Positions 50,570 through 61,716 are shown, counted from the first letter of the stretch. The stretch: 64,000 nucleotides of DNA from Pseudomonas fluorescens (GCF_000802965.1 NZ_JSAK01000018.1:186001-250000), one strand, 5' to 3'. A program made the numbers and translations. Notes: generated by a model not told the origin, from the sequence alone.

Positions 50570-51055
50570 ATGCCGTCGTTCGACGTGGTATCCGAACTGG
50601 ACAAACACGAAGTCACCAACGCGGTCGAGAACGCCGTCAAGGAACTCGATCGTCGTTATGACCTGAAAGGCAAAGGCAGCTTCGAGTTCAAGGAAAAGGA
50701 CCTGACCGTCAACCTGACCGCCGAAGCGGATTTCCAGCTTGAGGCGATGATTGAGATCCTCAAGCTGGCGCTGGTCAAGCGCAAGATCGACGTGCAGTGC
50801 CTTGAAGTCAAGGATGCCTATGCATCGGGCAAGCTGATGAAGCAGGAAGCGGTCCTTAAAGAAGGCATCGACAAAGAACTGGCGAAGAAAATCGTCGCTC
50901 ACGTCAAGGATGCCAAGCTCAAGGTCCAGGCGGCCATTCAGGGCGAGCAAGTGCGCATTACCGGCAAGAAGCGCGACGACTTGCAGGAAGCCATCGCAGC
51001 GCTGCGTGCCAAGACGTTCGACATGCCACTGCAGTTCAACAACTTCCGCGACTGA
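50570..51055 (+). CDS. yajQ: YajQ-family nucleotide-binding protein
   Basis: 161 residues, the normal length. Starts MPSFDVVSELDKHEVTNAVE, continues RYDLKGKGSFEFKEKDLTVN and ends FDMPLQFNNFRD. Two ferredoxin-like domains. Family members bind cyclic di-GMP in Xanthomonas, Pseudomonas and others and modulate transcription with partner regulators. GGAGAG lies upstream of the ATG. Confidence 0.95.
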   Translation: MPSFDVVSELDKHEVTNAVENAVKELDRRYDLKGKGSFEFKEKDLTVNLTAEADFQLEAMIEILKLALVKRKIDVQCLEVKDAYASGKLMKQEAVLKEGIDKELAKKIVAHVKDAKLKVQAAIQGEQVRITGKKRDDLQEAIAALRAKTFDMPLQFNNFRD

Positions 51056-51189
51056 CCTGCGGCGGGAACCTCTCGGCGTTTTCGGCGTCCGAGGCCCAAG
51101 CAACGGCAGAAACGATCGATCCGGGCAGGTTCGGTCTTTTCTGCCGAATTTTTTCGAGTGTCAGATAGCCGCAAATCAGGAGAACGTAC

Positions 51190-52032
51190 ATGGATTTGAA
51201 TGCTGAAGTAGATAACCTGGTCAGGGAATCCCAAACCTGGATTCCGATGATCATGGAATACGGCAGCCGCGTGCTGCTGGCAGTCCTCACCCTGGCCATC
51301 GGCTGGTGGTTGATCAACAAGGTCACGCAAAAGCTCGGCGGTCTTCTGGCCCTGCGTAACGCAGACCTGGCCCTGCAAGGGTTCATCAGCAGTCTGGCGA
51401 ACATCATTCTCAAAGTCCTGCTGATCGTCAGCGTGGCCTCGATGATTGGTGTGGAAACCACCTCGTTCGTAGCGGCGATTGGTGCGGCGGGTCTGGCCAT
51501 CGGCCTGGCCTTGCAAGGCAGCCTGGCGAACTTCGCTGGCGGCGTATTGATTTTGCTGTTCCGTCCGTTCCGTATTGGTGACTGGATCGAAGCTCAGGGC
51601 GTTGCCGGCACTGTCGACAGCATCCAGATCTTCCACACCGTGCTACGCACCGGCGACAACAAAACCATCATCGTGCCTAACGGCAACCTGTCGAACGGCA
51701 TTATTACCAACACCAACCGTCAACCAACCCGCAAGGTGGTGTTTGATGTCGGCGTTGATTACGAAGCGGACCTGCAAAAGGCCCGTCAAGTATTGCTGGA
51801 ACTGGCCAAGGATCCGCGTGTGTTGACTGATCCGGAGCCTCAGGCAGTCATCTCGACGCTGGGTGACAGTTCGATCACTGTTTCCTTGCGTGTGTGGGTA
51901 AAGACTGCGGATTATTGGGATGTGATGTTCATGTTTAACGAACAGTCCCGTGATCGATTGAAAACGGCGGGTATTGACATTCCATTTCCTCAGCGTGTAG
52001 TTCGTGTGGTTCAGGAAGCAACAGCGCAGTAA
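51190..52032 (+). CDS. mscS: Small-conductance mechanosensitive channel (MscS family)
   Basis: 280 residues, close to E. coli MscS (286). Three membrane segments; the pore helix TM3 is AIGAAGLAIGLALQGSLANF with the Gly/Ala packing pattern, followed by LILLFRPFRIGDWIEAQGVA of the beta domain and a cytoplasmic alpha/beta cage. It opens under hypo-osmotic shock in the inner membrane. AGGAG lies upstream of the ATG. Confidence 0.93.
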   Translation: MDLNAEVDNLVRESQTWIPMIMEYGSRVLLAVLTLAIGWWLINKVTQKLGGLLALRNADLALQGFISSLANIILKVLLIVSVASMIGVETTSFVAAIGAAGLAIGLALQGSLANFAGGVLILLFRPFRIGDWIEAQGVAGTVDSIQIFHTVLRTGDNKTIIVPNGNLSNGIITNTNRQPTRKVVFDVGVDYEADLQKARQVLLELAKDPRVLTDPEPQAVISTLGDSSITVSLRVWVKTADYWDVMFMFNEQSRDRLKTAGIDIPFPQRVVRVVQEATAQ

Positions 52033-52066
52033 GCCTTATTTTATTAGTTGGTACTGACAGTAATGA

Positions 52067-52099
52067 GCCCAAGAGATTAATAGTCTCTTGGGCTTTTTT
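52067..52099 (+). terminator. mscS terminator
   Basis: The stem GCCCAAGAGA / TCTCTTGGGC with a seven-base loop is followed by TTTTTT. Confidence 0.92.
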
Positions 52100-52183
52100 C
52101 TGCGTTTCAGTCAGTTCATTGAAAAAAGTTCTAATGTTATGAGGCGAAGTTGTTTGCTGACGGATTCGGTATGTGGCAGGCAT

Positions 52184-52219
52184 AAAAAAACCGCCCACCT
52201 GGAAGGGTGGGCGGTTTTT
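52184..52219 (-). terminator. Terminator of the OprD-family porin gene
   Basis: The stem ACCGCCCACC / GGTGGGCGGT is flanked by A7 and T5. It lies 32 bases after the porin stop on the minus strand and can work in both directions. Confidence 0.92.
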
Positions 52220-52251
52220 GTCTTATCAGTACTGCCGGTGTTACACCCTGA

Positions 52252-53592
52252 TTATAGGATGTTCAGCGGGTACTCGATGATCAGACGGGTGTCGTAGTTG
52301 TCACGCGAGTAGTTCTGGTACGCGCCGTTCGCACGGTAGTTGGCGAAACGGGCACGGAACGACAGGTCTTTGGCCGGGCCTTCCTGCACAACGTACTTGG
52401 ACTCGATGTTCCACTCGTTTTCTTTACCTTCGCCGGCGTTGTCAACCTTGATGTTGTTACCCATTACGTATCGGGTCATGAAGCTCAGACCAGGTACGCC
52501 GTAGGTAGCCATGTTCAGGTCATAGCGAGCTTGGTAGGATTTCTCCTCGCGGCCCACGAAGTCGGAGATCTGAATGGAGTTGGAAACGAAGATGGTGCTG
52601 TTACCGTCAACGCCGTAGTAGTAAGCGTTGTCGCCGCTCGACTGCTGGTAAGCCAGGGTGAACTTGTGGGCGCCGATGCTGTAAGCAGCTGCCAGGGACC
52701 ACAGGTTGTTGTCTACGCCAGCGACGCCGTCACCGCCATCTGCAACAGAACCGAGGGCCATAACCTGGTCACCACGATCATCGCCCTTGGTTTTGTAACC
52801 GTTCAGGTCGAAGTTCAGCGACTGGTCGTCGTTGATTGGCAGGGTCCAGTTCAGGTTGACGTAGTACTTCTTGAAGTACTCTTCAGCGTCCGACGCAGCT
52901 ACGGCACCGGTGAAGTTGTCAGTGAAGGCGTAGCTGGCACCGAAGATGTTGATGCCTTTGCTGATGCCTTCGCCGTGGTTGCCATTTGCATCTGGCAGAC
53001 CGCCGACGGTGTCACGACCCATGCCGGTTTGGGCGCTCAGGGAGGTGAAGCGACCAGCGCTCAGTTCCAGGCCTTTGATCTCTTTGGAAGTGATCAGGGT
53101 ACCGGTAGCGACTTCTGGCAGCATACGGCTGTCGTCGGTTGCGAATACAGGGCTGGCAACGAATTGCTGGCCGTATTTCAGGACGGTGTCGGAGAAGCGC
53201 AGTTTGGCTGCACCGCCGATCTTGCCCTGGGATTTTTCTTCGTTGTTATCGCTGTCGATTGCGAACAGGCCGTTACCGCGGTGGCCCGAGCCGCCGTCGA
53301 GTTTGACCGAGCCCATTGCCATGGCGTCGAGACCGAAACCAACAATACCTTGAGTGAAGCCCGACTCGTAAGTCAGCAGTTGGCTGATACCGGAGTCTTG
53401 ACGATAGCCGGAGTCTGCGTTGTTGCTTGCACCGTTTTTGTAATCGCGGTTCATGTACTCAAAACGGGTTTTGAGTTTCAGGCTTTGGTCGCCGAAGAAA
53501 CCCTTGGATTCGTCTTGGGAAGACGCTACAGCGAACTGCGAGGTACCAGCTGCAACAGCCAGTGCGATCATGCTCCACTTCATCACGCGCAT
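52252..53592 (-). CDS. OprD-family outer-membrane porin
   Basis: 446 residues with a cleavable signal peptide (MKWSMIALAVAAGTSQFAVA, cut near residue 24) and a beta-barrel with many alternating strands (YVNLNWTLPINDDQSLNFDL; HKFTLAYQQSSGDNAYYYGV). The C-terminus is TRLIIEYPLNIL, an OprD-family ending rather than the usual terminal Phe. OprD/Occ channels take up basic amino acids or small carboxylates. Position before the HIT/slyX/csp/dps/aspS block matches PAO1 oprD (PA0958), so the basic amino-acid subgroup is plausible. AAAGGAG lies upstream of the start. Confidence 0.9.
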   Translation of the reverse strand: MRVMKWSMIALAVAAGTSQFAVASSQDESKGFFGDQSLKLKTRFEYMNRDYKNGASNNADSGYRQDSGISQLLTYESGFTQGIVGFGLDAMAMGSVKLDGGSGHRGNGLFAIDSDNNEEKSQGKIGGAAKLRFSDTVLKYGQQFVASPVFATDDSRMLPEVATGTLITSKEIKGLELSAGRFTSLSAQTGMGRDTVGGLPDANGNHGEGISKGINIFGASYAFTDNFTGAVAASDAEEYFKKYYVNLNWTLPINDDQSLNFDLNGYKTKGDDRGDQVMALGSVADGGDGVAGVDNNLWSLAAAYSIGAHKFTLAYQQSSGDNAYYYGVDGNSTIFVSNSIQISDFVGREEKSYQARYDLNMATYGVPGLSFMTRYVMGNNIKVDNAGEGKENEWNIESKYVVQEGPAKDLSFRARFANYRANGAYQNYSRDNYDTRLIIEYPLNIL

Positions 53593-54508
53593 CGTGATTT
53601 GCTCCTTTGGTTTTTAGAAGAGTACTGCCGCTCCACCTGTTTTATTATCTGGGCGGCTCTTTCTTTTTGTGTCGGCGCAAACTTATATCACGCCGACAAT
53701 GTTGGCGATACTTGCGCATCTAACCTTTCAGCTTCTTTACGACCCTGTCGTAAACGGCTAGCTGGATGTCGCAAATTTACAGCCCCGATGCAACCGGACT
53801 CGACAACTTTAATGCTGTTTTTCTGGGCTGGCGCATCGATTAAAAAGAGTCCCTGGTGAAACGTTTGAATCTCCATTGGGCTACCCTGCCACTGTTTTTT
53901 TTGTCTAGGAGGTTCCCGCTTCCCGCGGTGCCTTATAGACGATGTGGGTGTGAATGCAACAAGCGTGCACAAATCAGAATTTCGCTGGCATTTTTTTCTG
54001 AAGAGCTGCCTGGCGCCGTAAAAACCTCATAAAACCGGGGGTCTGATGCTTCTATCGTTCGGGGTTGACGCCATGGTTTCTATCGTGTTGATCACCTTGT
54101 TACCGCCCGGTGACAATCAAAAACGTTACCGGTTCACCCCGCCAGTGAGTAATCGGCGGATGTCGAAGCACTCAGCGTAGACGTGCTGTGCGGTTTTGGT
54201 GCAAAAAATTTCAATCGCTGTACTGAATTCATACAGTTCGACGTTTCTCCAGGGTTGAATGGGACGTTGGTTATCAGTCATCCCAGTGGGTTTATCCGGA
54301 GTGCTGGTTCGGTAATGGTGCGTCCGGGCAATAAATGTCTCATCTCGGGGCGGGCGATGGGCCATTTGACGATCGCAGGCGGGCTTCGACTGTGGTTCGT
54401 CGTGAAGCCGGCGACGTTCGCAGGTATGCTGCCGTCCAGTCGCTTGATGCGCGATCCCTCGGGATGGGCGCTAAGCTGAAAAATGATGACCAGGCAGGAG
54501 TGCGCGCA
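53593..54508. other. 916-base region upstream of the porin and HIT genes
   Basis: Holds the long 5' leader of the porin gene (53593 upward) and, beyond about 54280, the upstream region of the HIT gene. A minus-strand frame of 51 codons at 54126-54281 (begins MTDNQRPIQPWRNVELYEFS) could be a small gene, but its ribosome site is weak and I do not know the family. The pair CGGTGAC..GTTACCG near 54109-54131 forms a small hairpin. Nothing else is recognised. Confidence 0.45.
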
Positions 54509-54934
54509 GTGTTCGCTTTAGATCCACGACTTCAACAAGACACGTTACCGATCGGTGATTTCCCGCTTTGTCGGTTGTTGTTGTCCAATGATTCGAACTA
54601 TCCCTGGTTCATCCTGGTACCACGCCGCGAAGATATCAGTGAGATATTTCAGTTGGATGTCGCAGATCAGCTGCAACTTTGGCAGGAAACGACTGCGCTG
54701 GCAGAAACGCTCAAGGACTCGTTCGACGCGGACAAGCTGAATGTCGCGGCCCTGGGTAATGTGGTCAGCCAGTTGCACATGCACGTCATCGTGCGCAAGC
54801 GAGAGGACGCTGCCTGGCCGGCTCCGGTCTGGGGCAAGCACCCGGCCAACCCCTACAATGCGGAGCAAATCGCGGTGATTCGCGAGCGGTTGCGTCTGGT
54901 GTTGACCGAAGATTTCACGTTTCTGGAGGGTTGA
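54509..54934 (+). CDS. HIT-family nucleotide-binding protein
   Basis: 141 residues from a GTG at 54509 with GGAG nine bases upstream. The histidine-triad-like motif is VSQLHMHVIVRKRED (near residue 92); N-terminal FPLCRLLLSNDSNYPWFILV is typical of this Pseudomonas subgroup. Such proteins hydrolyse nucleotide conjugates. It ends three bases before slyX, so the two form an operon. Confidence 0.88.
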   Translation: MFALDPRLQQDTLPIGDFPLCRLLLSNDSNYPWFILVPRREDISEIFQLDVADQLQLWQETTALAETLKDSFDADKLNVAALGNVVSQLHMHVIVRKREDAAWPAPVWGKHPANPYNAEQIAVIRERLRLVLTEDFTFLEG

Positions 54935-54937
54935 AAC

Positions 54938-55144
54938 ATGAGCCTGGAAGACCGCGTTACCGATCTGGAGAGTCAATTGGCGTTTCAGGATGACACCATC
55001 CAGGCGTTGAATGATGTGCTGGCGGCACAACAGCGCGTGGTTGAGCGTCTGCAACTGCAAATGGCCGCGCTGCTCAAGCGTCAGGAAGAAATGGTCGGCC
55101 AGTTCGAATCATTCGAAGAAGAAGCGCCACCACCGCATTACTAA
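54938..55144 (+). CDS. slyX: SlyX family protein
   Basis: 68 residues, nearly all coiled coil (RVTDLESQLAFQDDTIQALN), ending in the family's PPPHY tail. Function unknown. Follows the HIT gene by three bases. Confidence 0.93.
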   Translation: MSLEDRVTDLESQLAFQDDTIQALNDVLAAQQRVVERLQLQMAALLKRQEEMVGQFESFEEEAPPPHY

Positions 55145-55155
55145 AATGCGGGCAA

Positions 55156-55194
55156 TAAAAAACCGCGAACAGTCAGGCTGTTCGCGGTTTTTTT
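55156..55194. terminator. Bidirectional terminator between slyX and the cold-shock gene
   Basis: CCGCGAACAG / CTGTTCGCGG stem with A6 before and T7 after. Confidence 0.92.
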
Positions 55195-55204
55195 ATGCCT
55201 TGAA

Positions 55205-55807
55205 TCAGCGTCGCGGCAGAGCGGCGATCACATCTTCGGCTTGCAGGCCTTTGTCGCGATTCATCACGGAGAACTCCACACGCTGGCCTTCGACCAGGAC
55301 GCGGTGACCTTCGCCACGAATGGCCCGGAAATGCACGAAAATATCGTCGCCGGAGTCGCGGGAAATAAAGCCGAAGCCTTTGGAGGTATTGAACCACTTG
55401 ACGGTGCCGGTATCGCGGTTGCTCATGTCATAGCTTGGCGAGGCGGCGGCCGGTGACGATTTGTAGAAGCTGATGGCCAGGTGCAGGACAACGGCGATCA
55501 GGGCGGCGACCAGGCTGAACAGAACCGCAGGTTGACCGGCAATGACCGGCATTGGCGCGATCAGCGTCAGCGTTTGCAAGACAACGGCGAGAATCAGCAG
55601 GGCGCTGACCAGGTTTTGCAGTTGATGGCGCGTGCCTTTGTTCCAGTTGGGGATGACAGGTGCAAGGGTGAGGTTGAGCAGGCCGAACAAGGCCAGGTAC
55701 AGCGCATCGGGTTGTTGCAGGTAAGGTACCGCTTCGGTTCGCAGGCTAGGGATGAAGGACAGCAGCAAGGCTGCTGCGCCCATTAGCAGGTGGACGATTT
55801 TCAACAT
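55205..55807 (-). CDS. Membrane-anchored cold-shock domain protein
   Basis: 200 residues. The N-terminal half has four hydrophobic segments (for example HLLMGAAALLLSFIPSLRTE; LVSALLILAVVLQTLTLIAP; VLFSLVAALIAVVLHLAISF). The C-terminal ~70 residues are a complete cold-shock domain with RNP1 KGFGFI and RNP2 IFVHFRAI. A CspA-like RNA-binding unit is thus tied to the membrane. An internal ATG before the domain (MSNRDTGTVKWF) could also give a free cold-shock protein. Related fusions occur across Pseudomonas at this place. Confidence 0.9.
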   Translation of the reverse strand: MLKIVHLLMGAAALLLSFIPSLRTEAVPYLQQPDALYLALFGLLNLTLAPVIPNWNKGTRHQLQNLVSALLILAVVLQTLTLIAPMPVIAGQPAVLFSLVAALIAVVLHLAISFYKSSPAAASPSYDMSNRDTGTVKWFNTSKGFGFISRDSGDDIFVHFRAIRGEGHRVLVEGQRVEFSVMNRDKGLQAEDVIAALPRR

Positions 55808-56118
55808 TTTGATTAACTCACGTTAAGACGGATCACAAGGAAGAGCTGACGGGGCACGGTTCGCTTCAGAACAATAAAAGAGGCGTAGAGCACGTATCCG
55901 GTATCAGCCTATGCGCAGTGCCCGGAAAATAAGGACGCCAGCGACACGTTGTCTATTTAACAGCAAAGCTTGTGGCTACTCAAATCAAGGAGTCCAGCGG
56001 TGCATTCGGGGCGATTTGTCGCAACTTCGCGGGGGATTCAGGGCTGCGGCGTGCCAGCAAGCTTGCTAGAGTGGTTCTGCACCTGTCGGATGAAACCAAT
56101 CACCTTTAGGGGAAAAGC
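55808..56118. other. 311-base divergent region before dps
   Basis: Contains the upstream regions of the cold-shock gene and of dps. No gene, clear promoter match or repeat is visible. The AGGGG site at 56108-56112 serves the dps ATG. Confidence 0.5.
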
Positions 56119-56589
56119 ATGGCAATCGATATCGGTATCAGTGAAGAAGACCGCAAATCCATCGTTGACGGGCTTTCACGTCTGCTGTCGGACACTTATG
56201 TACTTTATTTGAAAACCCATAATTTCCATTGGAACGTCACCGGTCCCATGTTTCGGACCCTGCATTTGATGTTCGAAGAGCAATATAACGAGTTGGCCCT
56301 GGCGGTAGACTCCATCGCCGAGCGAATTCGCGCCCTCGGTTTTCCTGCGCCTGGCGCCTATTCCGTTTATTCGCGTCTTTCCTCTATTAAAGAGGAGGAG
56401 GGGGTGCCAGCCGCTGAAGACATGATCAAGCAATTGGTCGAGGGCCAGGAAGCGGTGACGCGTACGGCTCGCGGGATCTTTCCGCTACTCGACAAAGTCA
56501 GTGACGAGCCAACGGCTGACCTGCTGACCCAGCGCATGCAAGTTCACGAGAAAACTGCCTGGATGCTGCGATCGCTGCTGGCAGAGTAA
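56119..56589 (+). CDS. dps: Dps-family ferritin-like protein
   Basis: 156 residues, the usual size. Ferroxidase-site helices: LYLKTHNFHWNVTGPMFRTL (near 31-50) and EEQYNELALAVDSIAERIRA (near 55-74), with the family His and Asp/Glu ligands. It forms a dodecamer that oxidises and stores iron and protects DNA in stationary phase. Position matches PA0962 in PAO1. Confidence 0.92.
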   Translation: MAIDIGISEEDRKSIVDGLSRLLSDTYVLYLKTHNFHWNVTGPMFRTLHLMFEEQYNELALAVDSIAERIRALGFPAPGAYSVYSRLSSIKEEEGVPAAEDMIKQLVEGQEAVTRTARGIFPLLDKVSDEPTADLLTQRMQVHEKTAWMLRSLLAE

Positions 56590-56854
56590 GTCCCTTGGTG
56601 CGCGGGTAGCGCCTTTCAGGCGTTGTTCGCGCTCTGTCACTCTCTCGTCGATAAAACCCTATCCGCGGAACGATCTTTCGCCAGCCAGCGTGGGAAAAGG
56701 TCCGGACTAGGACGCGCTCCATGATCCGCCGTCAGTTGTTGGCTTATCCTACGCGGATGGTCAAAAAGTCATCTGGATATAACTTTGCCCGCACGGTTTT
56801 ATAAGCCAACAGATGCTTATGCAAAACCAGGGATGGCAAAGGAGTGTCAACGGT

Positions 56855-57193
56855 ATGGTTTATGAAAGCAGGCAATGCGAGGGGAGGGTCGGTTCACACA
56901 AGGACATCAGGATTGATCCGTTTGTCAGTGAGTTCGATATGGGGCTGGCTCAGCCATTTTCCAGATCGGTGCGTTTGAATGGCTTCGCCACCTGTTTGCG
57001 GCTTGAGCAGGTGTACTGGGATATTTTGGGCGAAATGGCCAAGGTCAATTGCTGTTCGGTCAGCGCGCTGTTGTCCCACGTCGATCGCGAAGTGCATTTG
57101 CGTCATGGCGGGGTGAAAAATTTCAGCGGGCTGGTGCGGGTCGTCTGTGTCGTGCACAGCCTGAAGGAAGGAGGGGGCGTCGTCATGGCCTAG
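56855..57193 (+). CDS. Ribbon-helix-helix domain protein
   Basis: 112 residues from the ATG at 56855 with AAGGAG ten bases upstream. The RHH_4-type core is SRSVRLNGFATCLRLEQVYW, then LGEMAKVNCCSVSALLSHVD. Probably a DNA-binding or regulatory protein; targets unknown. Confidence 0.78.
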   Translation: MVYESRQCEGRVGSHKDIRIDPFVSEFDMGLAQPFSRSVRLNGFATCLRLEQVYWDILGEMAKVNCCSVSALLSHVDREVHLRHGGVKNFSGLVRVVCVVHSLKEGGGVVMA

Positions 57194-57261
57194 CCAGGGC
57201 AGTGAAAGAGCAGAGTGTCAGTCTGTGCAGTCTTACGGCTGCACAGGCTGCATTTAATGGA

Positions 57262-57267
57262 TATAAT
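57262..57267 (+). promoter_or_regulatory. Probable -10 box of the fmdB-aspS unit
   Basis: TATAAT, 62 bases before the fmdB-family ATG. The -35 is not clear. Confidence 0.55.
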
Positions 57268-57328
57268 CCCGCTCTTTGCCGCAAAACCCAGCGTGCGCGG
57301 TAGCAATCTGATCGCCGAGACAACCCCC

Positions 57329-57550
57329 ATGCCGATGTACGATTATCAATGTGCTTCCTGTGGTCATCAGTTGGAAGCCATTCAAAAGATCAGCGATGCA
57401 CCGCTGGTCGACTGCCCTGCATGCCAGGCGCCAGAGCTTAAGAAGATGCTGTCCATGCCAGGCTTCCGCCTCAGCGGCACTGGCTGGTACGAGACCGATT
57501 TCAAGACCGGTTCGAAGAAGAACCTGGCCGGCGGCGACAAAGCTGACTAG
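57329..57550 (+). CDS. FmdB-family zinc-ribbon protein
   Basis: 73 residues beginning MPMYDYQCASCGHQLEAIQK. Two CxxC pairs (CASC and CPAC) form a zinc ribbon; the tail is glycine/lysine rich. Members often precede aspS in Pseudomonas; role unknown, possibly regulatory. Confidence 0.9.
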   Translation: MPMYDYQCASCGHQLEAIQKISDAPLVDCPACQAPELKKMLSMPGFRLSGTGWYETDFKTGSKKNLAGGDKAD

Positions 57551-57661
57551 GGTCGAAAGTCTGAACTGAACGACACGTGCGAGTTCTTGCGTCATCGGCC
57601 ATCTGGTTCGTGCGCAAGCCCTCCAACCGAATTTCGAATTACGAGAAGTGAAACCACTACC

Positions 57662-59437
<1,776 letters not shown>

Positions 59438-59447
59438 GGCTGACCTG

Positions 59448-59478
59448 AAGGGCGCATCTGTGGATGCGCCCTTTCTTT
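59448..59478 (+). terminator. Terminator after aspS
   Basis: The stem AAGGGCGCAT / ATGCGCCCTT with a six-base loop is followed by TCTTT. Confidence 0.8.
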
Positions 59479-59565
59479 ATAGATGGAACAGGTCGATATT
59501 TTTGTTTGCTGGCTGGCGCGATACCGCGTGGCGGGCAATGTTTCAAAGAGAATTCGGAGCGAGAT

Positions 59566-60312
59566 ATGGCAGGTCATTCCAAGTGGGCGAACATCAAGCA
59601 CCGCAAAGAACGTCAGGATGCCAAAAAGGGCAAGATTTTCACCAAGTGGATTCGTGAACTGACCGTTGCTGCCCGTCAGGGCGGCGGCGATCCGGGCTCC
59701 AACCCACGTCTGCGTCTGGCCCTGGACAAGGCCCTGGGTGCGAACATGAGTCGCGATATCATCGATCGCGCGGTGGCCCGCGGTGCCGGTGCAGCCGACA
59801 CCGATGACATGGTCGAACTGACCTACGAAGGTTATGGCCCTGGCGGCGTCGCGGTGATGGTCGAGTGCATGACCGACAACCGCAACCGTACTGCTGCGGC
59901 CGTTCGTCACGCGTTCAGCAAGTGCGGCGGCAACCTCGGCACCGACGGTTCGGTGGCCTACCTGTTCGAGCGCAAGGGGCAGATTTCCTTCGCGTCCGGT
60001 GTCGATGAAGACGCGTTGATGGAAGCGGCCATGGAAGCTGACGCTGACGACGTAGTGACCAACGAAGATGGCTCCATTGACGTGTTCACTTCGTTTGCCG
60101 GTTTCTATTCCGTGCGTAACGCGCTGGAAGCGGCGGGTTTCAAGGGGGATGATGCGGAAATCGTCATGCTGCCGACCACCAGTGCCGAACTGGATCTGGA
60201 AGGTGCAGAGAAAGTCCTCAAGCTGATCGACATGCTCGAAGACCTGGATGACGTGCAGAACGTCTACTCCAACGCGGATATTCCGGAAGACGTGGCCGCT
60301 CAGCTCGGTTAA
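59566..60312 (+). CDS. yebC: YebC/PmpR-family protein
   Basis: 248 residues from MAGHSKWANIKHRKERQDAK. Three-domain YebC fold; MSRDIIDRAVARGAG and YEGYGPGGVAVMVECMTDNR are signature blocks. YebC proteins aid translation through difficult motifs, and the P. aeruginosa homologue PmpR was described as a regulator of pqsR. Precedes ruvCAB as in PAO1. Confidence 0.94.
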   Translation: MAGHSKWANIKHRKERQDAKKGKIFTKWIRELTVAARQGGGDPGSNPRLRLALDKALGANMSRDIIDRAVARGAGAADTDDMVELTYEGYGPGGVAVMVECMTDNRNRTAAAVRHAFSKCGGNLGTDGSVAYLFERKGQISFASGVDEDALMEAAMEADADDVVTNEDGSIDVFTSFAGFYSVRNALEAAGFKGDDAEIVMLPTTSAELDLEGAEKVLKLIDMLEDLDDVQNVYSNADIPEDVAAQLG

Positions 60313-60328
60313 GAGCGACTAGGCTGCA

Positions 60329-60420
60329 ATGTGGGAGCTGGCTTGCCAGCGATGGCGTCGGCACATCAGACAATGATGTCGTCTGACACTCCGTCATCGC
60401 TGGCAAGCCAGCTCCCACAT
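60329..60420. repeat. REP palindrome pair
   Basis: ATGTGGGAGCTGGCTTGCCA and its inverted copy TGGCAAGCCAGCTCCCACAT, with a further imperfect inner stem between, in the yebC-ruvC gap. Confidence 0.88.
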
Positions 60421-60468
60421 TCGTTATGCGATGTATTGAATTTTGTGTTTTTCGAACCCGCAGGCGTT

Positions 60469-60993
60469 ATGACTTTAATTCTTGGTATCGACCCCGGTTC
60501 GCGCATTACCGGTTATGGCGTGGTACGCGATACCGGTCGTGGCTGTGTCTACGTGGCATCAGGCTGCATCCGCACGGGTTCCGGCGAGTTGCATGAACGC
60601 TTGCAGATCGTCTATCGCGGCGTTCGCGAGGTCATCCAGACCTATGGCCCGGTGACGATGGGCATCGAAAAGGTCTTCATGGCGCGCAATGCCGACTCGG
60701 CCTTGAAACTCGGCCAGGCTCGCGGCGCGGCGATCGTCGCCGGAGCCGAAGAAAACCTGGAAATCGCCGAATACACCGCAACCCAGGTCAAGCAAGCAGT
60801 GACCGGCACCGGTGGGGCGAACAAAGAACAGGTACAAATGATGGTCATGCATATGCTCAAGCTGACCAGCAAGCCGCAAATCGACGCCTCGGACGCCCTG
60901 GCCATTGCCATTTGCCATGCGCACACCCGTTCCAGCCTGTTGCCTCATGGCTTGGGTACGGCACGCAGTCGTGGCGGGCGCCTGCGTCTCTGA
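60469..60993 (+). CDS. ruvC: Holliday junction endonuclease RuvC
   Basis: 174 residues from the ATG at 60469. The RNase H-like fold has the first Asp in ILGIDPGSRITGYGVV and the Glu in MGIEKVFMARNADSALKLGQ. The C-terminal acidic pair is in KPQIDASDALAIAICHAH. Cleaves Holliday junctions bound by RuvAB. The first start codon with a suitable site is used; the longer frame would run through the REP. Confidence 0.95.
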   Translation: MTLILGIDPGSRITGYGVVRDTGRGCVYVASGCIRTGSGELHERLQIVYRGVREVIQTYGPVTMGIEKVFMARNADSALKLGQARGAAIVAGAEENLEIAEYTATQVKQAVTGTGGANKEQVQMMVMHMLKLTSKPQIDASDALAIAICHAHTRSSLLPHGLGTARSRGGRLRL

Positions 60994-61107
60994 TAGCATC
61001 AGCAGTCAATTTTAGGGAATGAGGCTTTTGCGCCTGGGGTGTCGGCGCAAAACCCTTGTTCTGTCAGACGCCAGCACTGATCTGGCCAACGCTCAAGGAT
61101 CTGAAAC

Positions 61108-61716
61108 GTGATTGGACGCTTGCGCGGCACACTGGCTGAGAAACAGCCGCCGCATCTGATACTGGATGTAAATGGTCTGGGGTATGAACTGGAAGTGCCC
61201 ATGACCACGCTGTATCGCTTGCCGTCGGTCGGTGAGCCACTGACGCTGCACACCCATTTGGTCGTACGCGAAGACGCGCAGTTACTCTATGGCTTCGTCG
61301 GCAAACGTGAGCGAGACTTTTTTCGCGAGTTGATCCGTCTCAATGGTGTGGGACCGAAATTGGCCCTGGCCTTGATGTCGAGCCTGGAAGTCGACGAGTT
61401 GGTCCGTTGTGTGCAATCCCAGGATACGTCGGCGCTGACCAAGGTGCCGGGCGTAGGCAAGAAAACCGCCGAGCGCCTGTTGGTTGAACTCAAGGATCGC
61501 TTCAAGGCCTGGGAAACCGTGCCGGCCATGTTTGCCCTGGTGCCGAATCAGCCCGATGGACCCGCGCCAGTGAACACCGCCGAAAATGACGCGGTCAGCG
61601 CGCTGATTTCCCTGGGTTACAAACCGCAGGAAGCCAGCAAGGCGATTTCCGCGATCAAGGAGAAAGGTTTGAGTAGCGAAGACCTGATTCGTCGCGCCCT
61701 GAAGGGAATGATTTAA
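61108..61716 (+). CDS. ruvA: Holliday junction DNA-binding protein RuvA
   Basis: 202 residues from a GTG. OB domain (MIGRLRGTLAEKQPPHLILD), two HhH motifs (IRLNGVGPKLALALMSSLEV; TKVPGVGKKTAERLLVELKD) and the C-terminal RuvB-binding three-helix domain (AVSALISLGYKPQEASKAIS). Its TAA is followed directly by the ruvB GTG. Confidence 0.96.
   Translation: MIGRLRGTLAEKQPPHLILDVNGLGYELEVPMTTLYRLPSVGEPLTLHTHLVVREDAQLLYGFVGKRERDFFRELIRLNGVGPKLALALMSSLEVDELVRCVQSQDTSALTKVPGVGKKTAERLLVELKDRFKAWETVPAMFALVPNQPDGPAPVNTAENDAVSALISLGYKPQEASKAISAIKEKGLSSEDLIRRALKGMI

Noticed and set aside
54126..54281. Possible 51-codon gene on the minus strand upstream of the HIT gene
   Set aside because: Weak ribosome site and no recognised family; noted in the gap description but not called.
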